Source of the DNA: Candidatus Kaiserbacteria bacterium | Lineage (GTDB): Bacteria; Patescibacteriota; Minisyncoccia; Phycocordibacterales; UBA918 | Reading direction: 5' to 3' | Length of the DNA stretch: 34,761 nt | Assembly: GCA_020428905.1 (NCBI GenBank) | Contig: JAGQLY010000007.1 | Span: 1 to 34,761, forward strand | In this document: in pieces, positions 21,575-29,730 of the stretch | How the letters are laid out: the number at the start of each line of letters is the position of its first letter | Numbering within the stretch: the stretch's first letter is position 1 | Notes under the pieces: generated by a model | What the model was told of the DNA's origin: nothing | The model's input: the letters and a program-made list of their open reading frames with translations, nothing else | Database searches by the model: none | Translations under genes and position numbers: made by a program

Positions 21575-22107
21575 TCTGCTTCGCGAAGATTATGTTGTTC
21601 GATTTCGTCGTGTCGCCACAGCTTGACGGCACGATCGACAAAGAGTGTGCCATCAAGGTGATCAACCTCATGTTGGAAAATTTGTGCAAGCAGTCCTCCG
21701 GCACCGCGTTCGTATTCATTTCCGTGTTCGTCATACGCACGGATAGTTGCATTCTTCGCACGCTCAACGGCGCCATAACGTTCGGGTACCGAGAGGCATC
21801 CTTCGCCGACGACCGCATGCTTCTTGGAGAGTTTGATGATTTGCGGATTGATTGCAACAATATCGGGTAGCGCGTCTTTTGGATCACGCGTAGTGCTGGT
21901 ATCGTGTACTAAAAAGATACGAAGCGCTACGCCTATTTGCGGCGCAGCAATAGCGACACCAGTGAACCCATCGACTTCGTATGACAAAAGCGCCTGGCGC
22001 ATATCCTTAAGCACCTTCTGTATTTTGGGTGAGGTAATATCTTCGATCGGCACCTCCTCGGCTATTTGGTGGAGCGCTGGGTGTTTTTCTTCGACGAGCT
22101 TTGCCAT
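21571..22107 (-). CDS. def: Peptide deformylase
   Basis: 178 residues, normal length. It is a metal-dependent enzyme that removes the formyl group from nascent N-termini. All three motifs are present: GVAIAAPQIG (motif 1, G.G.AAPQ type with Val-Ala), GEGCLSVPE (motif 2, Cys ligand) and QHEVDHLDG (motif 3, two His ligands and catalytic Glu). A TATAGT box (22120-22125) lies 12 nt before the ATG with no Shine-Dalgarno. It is followed by fmt with a 4-nt overlap, the classical priA-def-fmt order. Confidence 0.97.
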   Translation of the reverse strand: MAKLVEEKHPALHQIAEEVPIEDITSPKIQKVLKDMRQALLSYEVDGFTGVAIAAPQIGVALRIFLVHDTSTTRDPKDALPDIVAINPQIIKLSKKHAVVGEGCLSVPERYGAVERAKNATIRAYDEHGNEYERGAGGLLAQIFQHEVDHLDGTLFVDRAVKLWRHDEIEQHNLREAE

Positions 22108-22161
22108 AGGTATAAAGTCACTATAGCGCAGCTCACCTAAAAAATGAATAGCGTGAGAACC

Positions 22162-24051
22162 CTATACAATCCGGTCCGGGTTTATCATGATGCGCACCGA
22201 TGGCGGCAACAATCGTAGTGTGGCGGAAAGTGATGGCTTGGGCCATATTCCCTCAGGTACCCGAATGAGCCCGTACATGATTTTAGTATCGGGATGCGAC
22301 GGTGGTGCGGTGTAGTACGTTGCGTCAACCTCTTTGAGTATTTCGGTTACGAAGGAGGCGATACGATCGGCCTCTTTGGGTGTACCTTGCCAGGTGAGGT
22401 GTATGAAGGTGCTGTACGGAGGATACAGGAATTTCTTTCGTAGGGTGAGTTCTTCGTCATAGAACAACTGTATCGAGCCCTTCTTGGCGTGTTGTAGTAG
22501 TGCCTCTTCGTCGGTACGTGTTTGCACATAGAGTTTGCCGACAGTGAGTTCGCGAAGCGTAAGGAGCAAGCCCAGATTGTCCTCTTGGAGTCGCCAGGTG
22601 GGGGTGGCATAGAGCGCATCCATATTGATAACAGCACTTGTTTCGACTGGTGTATGCAGATATGGAAGACACATACGCGTTCCCAAAAGAACCGAGTTCT
22701 TGTTTTTATAGAAAGTGTCGCGAAGAAAACACGCCTTCTTGTGAGTGCTTGCGGTTGTGTGATCGAAGACGACCAGTGGTATATGCGGAAATTGTTTCGT
22801 AAATTCTTCTTGTATTGCCTGTATTCCAATGCCGCGCTCACGAAGTCGCCACGAACCGCAATCCGGGCAAGTATCGGCTGCTCTCTCGCGGTGGCCGGAA
22901 CTACTACATACAAACCATCGTTCTTCAGTGTTGCCGCGCTTGAGCGAAAGTAGTGAATATGGTGCGCCTGTTTCGGGAGAGCGGAAGATGTGTCCACAAT
23001 CAATACACGCTACTGCCGGAGCAAGTCCGCGGCGCGGTGCGAAGAGTAGGGTGCGCCGCCGCCGTCTTCGAGTGTCTCTAATTGCGTCGATAGTCTGTTC
23101 CGAAAAAAGTGCAAATGGGATCATACCATCGGGGCGGTCCTTCTGATGCACGATAGTGAGATCTCCTGGCAGAGCGATGCGTCGATGCGCTTCCCCATAG
23201 GTATGGTAGCGTTCGGTGCGTCGCCCTTCTTCGTCTTCAGTACGAAGCATCAGGTCTCCGAGTAACACTCGCTGGCCTTTCTTCTTCGCGTATTGCATGA
23301 GTGCGTCACGCCAGTCGAGGTACGGTCGTGTACGCATTTTGTAGTGTGGGGATCGTGCGTATTCGAGTATGGTTATGGTGATATCGTGCCGTTCTATACA
23401 TGCGTATATCGGCGTGGCCACAATAAGTTTTGGTTTACGATAATCCTCGAGTGCTTCGTACGCCTCGGCCTGTTGTCGTTTGGTGCGCGCACTGCTCAGG
23501 AGGATCACCCGGTCTTCAATACCTGGTGAGAGTGCTTTTTCAATTTCTTCGATTTCAGCACTGCTTGGCACTACGCACAGCACCGAACCGCTGTGCGCAA
23601 AGGTCTCGCGCACGAGTGAACGGTAGGCGCGGTGTCGTTCCTCTTTGGTGTCTTGGAGCACTTCGGGCGCATGAGTCTCGGCAGGTGTAGTGTGGTGTGT
23701 GTGTGGTGGTGCGCACTCGCCGTTCCTTAGTTCTGGAGAAAGAAGCGTGAAGAGTATCGCTCCTACTGTTGCGGCGTGCTGTTCGGCGAGTGCGCGCGCT
23801 GTCTCTATGAGTGCTGGTGAGAGTGACTGGATGTTTTTTTGTTCGGGGAGCTTTTTGAGTGAGAAAGTAGCAGCACGCAACGCGGCTTTGGCACGAGTTA
23901 CCTCGTGTGATTCCACGACGATTCCGAGAATGGTGTTTGTTCGTACCGGTATGGTGAGAATACTTCCGGGCGGGTACGCGGTACGAGAGAAATAGGAGAG
24001 AGTATCAATACGGACACCTTTTTTGAGCGGAATAACCTCAATGACGTGCAT
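22162..24051 (-). CDS. priA: PriA-like primosomal protein lacking ATPase motifs
   Basis: 629 residues. The 3'-DNA-binding N-terminal domain (VIEVIPLKKGVRIDTLSYF..., IPVRTNTILGIVVES) is clear. Where PriA has G.TGSGKTE (Walker A), this protein has FAHSGSVLCVVPSSAEIE (about 151-168). Where DEEH belongs it has ILEYARSPHYK (about 228-238). The zinc-module remnants CIDC (349-352), C382 and CPDC (395-398) remain, fewer than the usual eight Cys. The C-terminal domain (LYVQTRTDEEALLQHAKKG..., FLYPPYSTFIHL...) is intact. It probably keeps a fork-binding or loader role without helicase activity (inference). A TACAAT box (24058-24063) is 6 nt before the ATG, so it is leaderless. Confidence 0.85.
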   Translation of the reverse strand: MHVIEVIPLKKGVRIDTLSYFSRTAYPPGSILTIPVRTNTILGIVVESHEVTRAKAALRAATFSLKKLPEQKNIQSLSPALIETARALAEQHAATVGAILFTLLSPELRNGECAPPHTHHTTPAETHAPEVLQDTKEERHRAYRSLVRETFAHSGSVLCVVPSSAEIEEIEKALSPGIEDRVILLSSARTKRQQAEAYEALEDYRKPKLIVATPIYACIERHDITITILEYARSPHYKMRTRPYLDWRDALMQYAKKKGQRVLLGDLMLRTEDEEGRRTERYHTYGEAHRRIALPGDLTIVHQKDRPDGMIPFALFSEQTIDAIRDTRRRRRRTLLFAPRRGLAPAVACIDCGHIFRSPETGAPYSLLSLKRGNTEERWFVCSSSGHRERAADTCPDCGSWRLRERGIGIQAIQEEFTKQFPHIPLVVFDHTTASTHKKACFLRDTFYKNKNSVLLGTRMCLPYLHTPVETSAVINMDALYATPTWRLQEDNLGLLLTLRELTVGKLYVQTRTDEEALLQHAKKGSIQLFYDEELTLRKKFLYPPYSTFIHLTWQGTPKEADRIASFVTEILKEVDATYYTAPPSHPDTKIMYGLIRVPEGIWPKPSLSATLRLLPPSVRIMINPDRIV

Positions 24052-24127
24052 CGAGGTATTGTAGCAGATGCCTATTCTCGGTTATTCGACCACACACTAC
24101 GCTTCAACAGCCAGCGTATCAAATACA

Positions 24128-24151
24128 GTATGATATACTGGTATATCATAC
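24128..24151. promoter_or_regulatory. 24-bp inverted repeat upstream of priA
   Basis: GTATGATATAC (24128-24138), 2-nt centre, GTATATCATAC (24141-24151), a perfect 11-bp dyad. It lies 77-100 nt upstream of the priA start and after the murA stop. It is AT-rich with no T-run, so an operator is more likely than a terminator. Confidence 0.45.
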
Positions 24152-24212
24152 GGTACGGTATTGGCTCGTGTGGGGTAGTTGTTTTGGTGTACTGTAACCA
24201 CTATGGCGATAC

Positions 24213-25712
24213 CTAAAACTCTTCAAGGTAAGTAATCTCGGCACCAAGGGATGAGAGGCGTTCAACGAGCTTTTCGTACCCGCGGTTGATGCTGTAGATA
24301 TTGCGTAGTACCGACGCACCCTTGGCTCCGAGCATCGCAATGAGGAGAATGGTCGCTGGACGGAGTGCGGGGGGAGAAATAAGTTCCGTAGCGCGCAGTG
24401 CTGTTGGACCATGTACATAGATGCGGTGTGGATCAGCAAGAACGGTTTCTGCACCCAGCTTATCGAGTTCGGTAAAGTACAGAGCGCGCTTCTCATACAT
24501 CCAGTCATGAATAAGCGTCTGACCCTTTGCTTGGGTAGCAATGACCGCGAAGAACGGTAGGTTGTCTGCGTTTATACCCGGATAGGGGAGCGAGTGTATT
24601 TTGTCGGCAGGAGCGCTGAGTGTCGATGTTTCGGTGGTGATATCGACAAGTTTCACTCGACCGTTTTCACCAAGATAGACTTTGGACTGTTTGTATTTGA
24701 GACCCATCTTTTTCAAAACGAGAAGCTCGAGCTCGAGAAACTCGATCGGGCAACGTGTGATAGTGATGCGTGAGTGAGTCACAATCGCGGCAGCAAGGAA
24801 GAACATACTGTCGGTTGGGTCCTCCGAGAGGGTGTAGGTAACGTCCTGGTGGATGGTGGAAACCCCGGTTACAGTGAGCGTTGTTGTACCGATGCCCTTG
24901 ATAGTAACCCCAAGTATCTCGAGGAAAGCGCAGAGTTCTTGCACCATGTAGTTTGCAGACGCGTACTTGATGGTCGTGATACCCGGTGAGAGTGCTGCTG
25001 CCATAAGCGCATTTTCGGTGACGGTGTCTCCAGATTCATACAGGATTATTTCGGTTGGCTTCTTGAGATGTTGTGTACGTACCTTAAAAGAATCTGCAGT
25101 AGCGGTGATGGTCGTACCGAAATTCTCAAGCGCATAAAAGTGCGGACGCACGGTGCGGCTTCCGAGTTTGCAGCCGCCTGACTGTGGTAGGGCAAATGTT
25201 TTGAGTTGGTGTATCATTGGACCGATGAACATGATAATGCTCCGTGTTTTGCGTGCCGACTCAATATCTATGTTCGCAAGGGACAGTTTCTTTGGTGGGG
25301 TGATGCGTAGGTCGCTTCCGTCCCAATCCACGCGTACACCGATACTTTCGAGTACTTCCACGAGGCGGTGTACTTCCTCTATACGGGGCACTCTCCTCAG
25401 TGTAGTAGTGCCGCGATTAAGTAATGACGCGCAGAGAAGACCGACGGCACCGTTTTTCGAGGTGTTTGTGGTGACGGTTCCGTGGAGTTTCTTGCCACCA
25501 TTGATAGAGAGATTGAGAGTCCCGGGGGAGAGTGTTACCAGGTTTCTGCCGAGGGCCCGACCAAGTTTTTTCAACATATCAGAACTCACATTTTGCTTGC
25601 CGCTCTCCATGCGCGCCACGGCACTTTGAGTGGTGCCGAGCTTTTTGGCGAGCTCTGACTGGGTGAGGCCTTGTGTTTCGCGGAGGTCTGTAATGCGTGT
25701 GCCGATGTGCAT
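24213..25712 (-). CDS. murA: UDP-GlcNAc 1-carboxyvinyltransferase fused to an N-terminal XRE-type HTH
   Basis: 499 residues from ATG 25712; the in-frame GTG at 25736 is possible but less likely. Residues about 1-65 are an HTH domain (ITDLRETQGLTQSELAKKLGTTQSAVARMESGK...). The rest is the EPSP-synthase-like MurA fold that transfers enolpyruvate from PEP to UDP-GlcNAc, the first step of peptidoglycan synthesis. The catalytic Cys lies in SGGCKLGSRTVRPH. LPYPGINADNLPFFAVIA and NIYSINRGYEKLVERLSSLGAEI match the C-terminal motifs. The fusion suggests a moonlighting regulator. A dyad overlaps its own promoter (25745-25760), so autoregulation is plausible (inference). It is divergent from mreB. Confidence 0.92.
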   Translation of the reverse strand: MHIGTRITDLRETQGLTQSELAKKLGTTQSAVARMESGKQNVSSDMLKKLGRALGRNLVTLSPGTLNLSINGGKKLHGTVTTNTSKNGAVGLLCASLLNRGTTTLRRVPRIEEVHRLVEVLESIGVRVDWDGSDLRITPPKKLSLANIDIESARKTRSIIMFIGPMIHQLKTFALPQSGGCKLGSRTVRPHFYALENFGTTITATADSFKVRTQHLKKPTEIILYESGDTVTENALMAAALSPGITTIKYASANYMVQELCAFLEILGVTIKGIGTTTLTVTGVSTIHQDVTYTLSEDPTDSMFFLAAAIVTHSRITITRCPIEFLELELLVLKKMGLKYKQSKVYLGENGRVKLVDITTETSTLSAPADKIHSLPYPGINADNLPFFAVIATQAKGQTLIHDWMYEKRALYFTELDKLGAETVLADPHRIYVHGPTALRATELISPPALRPATILLIAMLGAKGASVLRNIYSINRGYEKLVERLSSLGAEITYLEEF

Positions 25713-25741
25713 AGAATTGTGATGATAGAATAACACTATGT

Positions 25742-25769
25742 ATTATAGCATATGTGCTATGTGTCGCAA
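25742..25769 (-). promoter_or_regulatory. murA promoter with overlapping dyad
   Basis: Minus strand: -35 TTGCGA (25764-25769), 16-nt spacer, -10 TATAAT (25742-25747). ATAGCA-N4-TGCTAT (25745-25760) overlaps the -10 and spacer, a repressor-type position. The mreB promoter on the other strand has the same -35 and spacing. Confidence 0.65.
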
Positions 25770-25802
25770 TTTGGAAAGGTGGACACAGTGAGTGGCGGTT
25801 TA

Positions 25803-25830
25803 TTGCGAATTTTGTGAAGTTGGGTACCAT
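25803..25830 (+). promoter_or_regulatory. mreB promoter
   Basis: -35 TTGCGA (25803-25808), 16-nt spacer, -10 TACCAT (25825-25830), 9 nt before the ATG at 25840. No Shine-Dalgarno fits. Confidence 0.55.
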
Positions 25831-25839
25831 TGAGGCACT

Positions 25840-26853
25840 ATGTTTGAACGCTTCACACCAAAGGTGGGTATCGACCTCGGCACAACCAACGTTCTTGTAT
25901 ACATTCCCGGGAAGGGTATTGTGGCAAACGAGCCGTCGGTGGTGGCGGTATCGGATTCCAACCAGATACTCGCGGTTGGAAGTGAAGCAAAACAAATGAT
26001 CGGTCGTACACCCGAAAATATTCGTGCATACAAACCAATGAAGGATGGCGTCATTGCTGATTATCGTGTGACAGAAGCGATGCTCCGCTACTTCCTTAAA
26101 AAGGGTCTCGGTCCGTGGAATATTTTTAAACCGGACGTCATGGTGTCGGTTCCTGCCGGTGTCACCTCGACAGAGAAGCGTGCGGTGGTAGAGGCGACAC
26201 TAAAGGCGGGTGCGAAGAATGCGTACGTGGTGAAGGAGCCAATACTCGCGGCAATCGGTGCCGGGCTGCCCATCTATGAACCACAGGGACATATGATCGT
26301 TGATATTGGCGGTGGTACCACCGATGTCGCGGTCATTTCGATTGGAGGTATTGTTGCCTCAAACTCAGTGAAGTGCGCCGGAAACAAAATAGATGGTGCA
26401 CTTATGGACTACGTAAAGAAGAACCATAACATCGCTATTGGTGAGAAGGCGGCAGAAGATATGAAGATACACATTGGCTCTGCGCTTCCGCTTGAGGAAG
26501 AGCTGAGGCTCATGGTTAAGGGACGCGATCTTGTGACCGGTTTGCCGCGCAGCACTGAAATTAAGACCAACGAAGTCGTACGTGCGATCTCGCGCGAGCT
26601 TCGTGAAATGATCAAAGCGATTAAGGACGTGTTTCAAAATACGCCGCCGGAACTCGCAGCGGATATTATCGACCACGGCATCATCATGACTGGTGGCACA
26701 TCGCAACTGCGCAATTTTCCAGAACTGATTAAACGGCGCACCGGAGTGAAAGCAGTATTGGCTGATCAGGCACTTTTTTGTGTCGCGAAAGGGACGGGTA
26801 TTGCACTGGAGCACCTCGATACCTACAAGCGCACCATAACAGCAAAGCGGTGA
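25840..26853 (+). CDS. mreB: Rod-shape determining protein MreB
   Basis: 337 residues, normal length. Actin-fold ATPase that forms membrane-bound filaments guiding wall synthesis. VGIDLGTTNVLVY (phosphate 1), MIVDIGGGTTDVAVIS (phosphate 2), MTGGTSQLRNFPELI (adenosine motif) and VPAGVTSTEKRAVVEA are all present. The N-terminus MFERFTPK is short and could be the membrane-touching end. It is divergent from HTH-murA over a 127-nt intergenic region in which both promoters have TTGCGA-N16, suggesting joint control of wall precursor supply and shape. No mreC or mreD follows, which is common in reduced genomes. Confidence 0.95.
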   Translation: MFERFTPKVGIDLGTTNVLVYIPGKGIVANEPSVVAVSDSNQILAVGSEAKQMIGRTPENIRAYKPMKDGVIADYRVTEAMLRYFLKKGLGPWNIFKPDVMVSVPAGVTSTEKRAVVEATLKAGAKNAYVVKEPILAAIGAGLPIYEPQGHMIVDIGGGTTDVAVISIGGIVASNSVKCAGNKIDGALMDYVKKNHNIAIGEKAAEDMKIHIGSALPLEEELRLMVKGRDLVTGLPRSTEIKTNEVVRAISRELREMIKAIKDVFQNTPPELAADIIDHGIIMTGGTSQLRNFPELIKRRTGVKAVLADQALFCVAKGTGIALEHLDTYKRTITAKR

Positions 26854-26927
26854 GGTTGTCTTAGGGCACAAACACTTTTCAACGTTAGGTGTGATACTTT
26901 CCTTCAACTCTTCGCTATACTAGAGGT

Positions 26928-29648
26928 ATGGAACAATTCCATACAGAAACATTTTCCTCACCAGAGGAGGAGATTGCATATTTGCGTGCGCGTATTGCCG
27001 AACGTGAGCAAGAGCTTGGTACCGAAAACTCAGAGGTGTCACCGGAAGCGGCAGGTACTGAAGTGTTGCGACAGTACCAGGCAGTACCAGCCGAAACAGT
27101 GCTTCCACCTGAGCAGGCGATGCAAGAAGCAGAGGTGGTCGCCTCTGTTGAGCAGCTCTCTGGTTCACAGAACAAAATCGAGGAAGTTCTCTCACTTGCG
27201 CGTGAGCGGGGCATTAAAAACTCACTTTCTGTACTTGAGAAGCTCGATGATGCCTTTATTACCGACGAAGTGCACCGCAAATTGGTAGAGGACATTAGGA
27301 CGGCGCACACCATCGCTGACCTTAAGGAGGGCGCGCCGCTGTGGCGTGTGCTCGACATGACCCTTTTTGAGATTGCGCTGCCTGAACACGGTACCGACGA
27401 TGCTGAAGCCGACCTCCATACACTTCTTTCTGCTATGGACCAGTTTTACGCCGGCATGCAGACTATCAGTCAGGGCAAAGAAAATCTCTACTACACCATC
27501 GAGATCGCGGTCTCCGATAAACGAGATGACATTATTTTCTATGTCGCGGTACCAACTGCGTTTATTGCGCTCTTTGAGAAGCAAATACTCTCACTCTTTC
27601 CGCGCGCAATGCTCACTGTCCAACAAAATGATTACAACATCTTTGTTGATGGCGGAGAAAGTGGTGTTGCAGTTGGTGCACTCGACAAACACTTCATCTT
27701 TCCGCTCCATACGTACGAATCATTTAAAAATGATCCCATTAACGTTATCCTCAACGCATTCTCACGTATCGAGAAGGAGGGTGGCGGCGCGGCAGTACAA
27801 CTCATTGTTGGTGGTGATGCACGCAAACACAAGAGTACGGTGGTCTCCATTATTAATCGCCTTGAAAAGGGTGATAAAAAAGACATTGCGATTCGCAAAA
27901 GCACCATCGGGGGTGAGCTCTTTGAGTCTGCGCGCGATCTTTTTATGGGAAGTAAGAAATCCAAGGAAGGTGAGTCAGCGCCAACACTCGAAATCGATAC
28001 CGACACCATCGAGCGTTGCAAAGAAAAAATGGCGACTCCAATACTTTCGACCAATATACGACTCGTGGTGTCGGCAACGAACGCTTCTCGCGTGGGACAG
28101 ATTTTGACCGAGCTTGAATCAGGCTTTCACCAGTTTGAGAATACCCAAGGTAACCAGTTTAAGTTTAAGCGTCTCTCTGGCTCGCAGAAACGCCAAGAGC
28201 TCAAGGCGTTCTCGTTTCGTGAGATGCTCAAGAGTCGTGTGTTACCTCTCTCTATTGCAGAGCTCTCGACCATCTTGCACTTCCCGGCGGCGGGGCTTGA
28301 GTCGTCGCCACAGTTTAAGCAGTCGCACGCGAAGGTGGCACCGGCACCACTCTCGCTTCCAACGGAAGGAACGCTCCTTGGTGAAAACCACTTCCAAAAC
28401 AAAGTAACACCAGTTCGTCTTTCTGCCGAAGATCGTTTACGTCACTTCTATGTCATTGGACAGACCGGTACTGGTAAGACGACTCTGCTTAAGAATATGA
28501 TTGTGCAGGATATCAAGGAAGGCGCGGGCGTCTGTTTTATTGACCCTCACGGTTCAGATATTCAAGACGTACTTGCGGCGGTGCCACGTGAACGTTGGGA
28601 TGATGTTATTTACTTTGATCCTGCGCGTACTGATATGGTCATGGGGCTTAATATGTTGGAGTACGACTCGGCATTTCCTGAGCAGAAGACATTTGTGGTC
28701 AATGAACTTTTTTCTATATTCCAAAAGCTCTATGGCGGCAACCCAGAGAGCATGGGGCCGATCTTCGAGCAGTACTTTAGAAACTCGACACAGTTGGTGC
28801 TCGAAGATCCAGACAGTGGTAACACACTTCTCGATGTATCCCGGGTGATGGCTGATGCGGAGTATCGCGCACTCAAGCTTGAGCGTGCGCGCAACCCGGT
28901 GGTGGTGCAGTTTTGGCGTGATATTGCAACCAAGGCAGGAGGGGAGGCGGCGCTTGAAAATATTGTTCCGTACATCACTTCAAAGTTCGATGTCTTTACT
29001 GCCAATGACTACATGCGGCCGATTATTGGACAACAGCAGTCATCATTCCAGCTTCGTTCAGTTATGGATACCAAGAAGATTCTTTTGGTGAATCTCTCTA
29101 AAGGACGGTTGGGTGAAATCAACGCAAACCTCATCGGTATGATCTTGGTGGGTAAGATTCTTATGGCAGCTCTTTCACGTGTTGATGATCCTTCGCGCGG
29201 TTTCCCACCCTTCTATCTCTATATGGACGAGTTCCAGAACGTCACTACCGACTCAATTGCCGCAATTCTTTCCGAAGCACGAAAGTACAAACTAGGACTC
29301 ACTATAGCGCACCAGTTTATTGCGCAAATTGATGAGCGTATTCGTGATGCGGTCTTCGGTAACGTCGGTTCACTTGCAGTGTTCCGTGTTGGTCCAGAAG
29401 ACGCGCAGTTCTTGGAACAGCAGTTTGAGCCGATTTTTAGTGCAAGCAATCTTATGAATATTGAAAATCGCAACGCATGTGTGCGTATTTTGAGCGACGG
29501 TACTCCGACACAGCCGTTTAGTATCCGTACACTCGCGCCCGAACCGGCAGACCCGGCCGCAACAGCAGAAATAATTGATCATGCATACCAACGATACGCA
29601 CGACCACGTGCTGAAGTCGAAGAAAAGATCATTGCGCGGTATCAGTAA
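26928..29648 (+). CDS. TraG/VirB4-type conjugation ATPase with N-terminal extension
   Basis: 906 residues. The N-terminal third has an acidic, Glu-rich helix and an alpha/beta region (about 110-400) without TM helices. The C-terminal motor has FYVIGQTGTGKTTLLKN (Walker A 511-518), CFIDPHGSDIQDVLA, FYLYMDEFQNVTTDSIAAIL (Walker B D767/E768) and GLTIAHQFIAQI. This is the type IV secretion/coupling ATPase pattern seen across CPR genomes, where it may drive DNA transfer or pilus-related transport. TATACT (26916-26921) is 6 nt before the ATG; the intervening AGAGGT could act as a weak ribosome site. It is followed by the proline-rich protein, a likely partner. The ATPase is certain; the machine is inferred. 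Confidence 0.85.
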   Translation: MEQFHTETFSSPEEEIAYLRARIAEREQELGTENSEVSPEAAGTEVLRQYQAVPAETVLPPEQAMQEAEVVASVEQLSGSQNKIEEVLSLARERGIKNSLSVLEKLDDAFITDEVHRKLVEDIRTAHTIADLKEGAPLWRVLDMTLFEIALPEHGTDDAEADLHTLLSAMDQFYAGMQTISQGKENLYYTIEIAVSDKRDDIIFYVAVPTAFIALFEKQILSLFPRAMLTVQQNDYNIFVDGGESGVAVGALDKHFIFPLHTYESFKNDPINVILNAFSRIEKEGGGAAVQLIVGGDARKHKSTVVSIINRLEKGDKKDIAIRKSTIGGELFESARDLFMGSKKSKEGESAPTLEIDTDTIERCKEKMATPILSTNIRLVVSATNASRVGQILTELESGFHQFENTQGNQFKFKRLSGSQKRQELKAFSFREMLKSRVLPLSIAELSTILHFPAAGLESSPQFKQSHAKVAPAPLSLPTEGTLLGENHFQNKVTPVRLSAEDRLRHFYVIGQTGTGKTTLLKNMIVQDIKEGAGVCFIDPHGSDIQDVLAAVPRERWDDVIYFDPARTDMVMGLNMLEYDSAFPEQKTFVVNELFSIFQKLYGGNPESMGPIFEQYFRNSTQLVLEDPDSGNTLLDVSRVMADAEYRALKLERARNPVVVQFWRDIATKAGGEAALENIVPYITSKFDVFTANDYMRPIIGQQQSSFQLRSVMDTKKILLVNLSKGRLGEINANLIGMILVGKILMAALSRVDDPSRGFPPFYLYMDEFQNVTTDSIAAILSEARKYKLGLTIAHQFIAQIDERIRDAVFGNVGSLAVFRVGPEDAQFLEQQFEPIFSASNLMNIENRNACVRILSDGTPTQPFSIRTLAPEPADPAATAEIIDHAYQRYARPRAEVEEKIIARYQ

Positions 29649-29680
29649 TAGCGCGTGCAGTTTATCAACGTATGCTGTCG

Positions 29681-29708
29681 TTGCGAGCACACTTTTGAAC
29701 GATACTAG
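29681..29708 (+). promoter_or_regulatory. Possible promoter of the proline-rich protein
   Basis: -35 TTGCGA (29681-29686), 16-nt spacer, weak -10 TACTAG (29703-29708). A TAAAAT further on may be the true -10. The -35 and spacing repeat those of murA and mreB. Confidence 0.3.
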
Positions 29709-29730
29709 TGATAAAATAAACAGGTAGATT

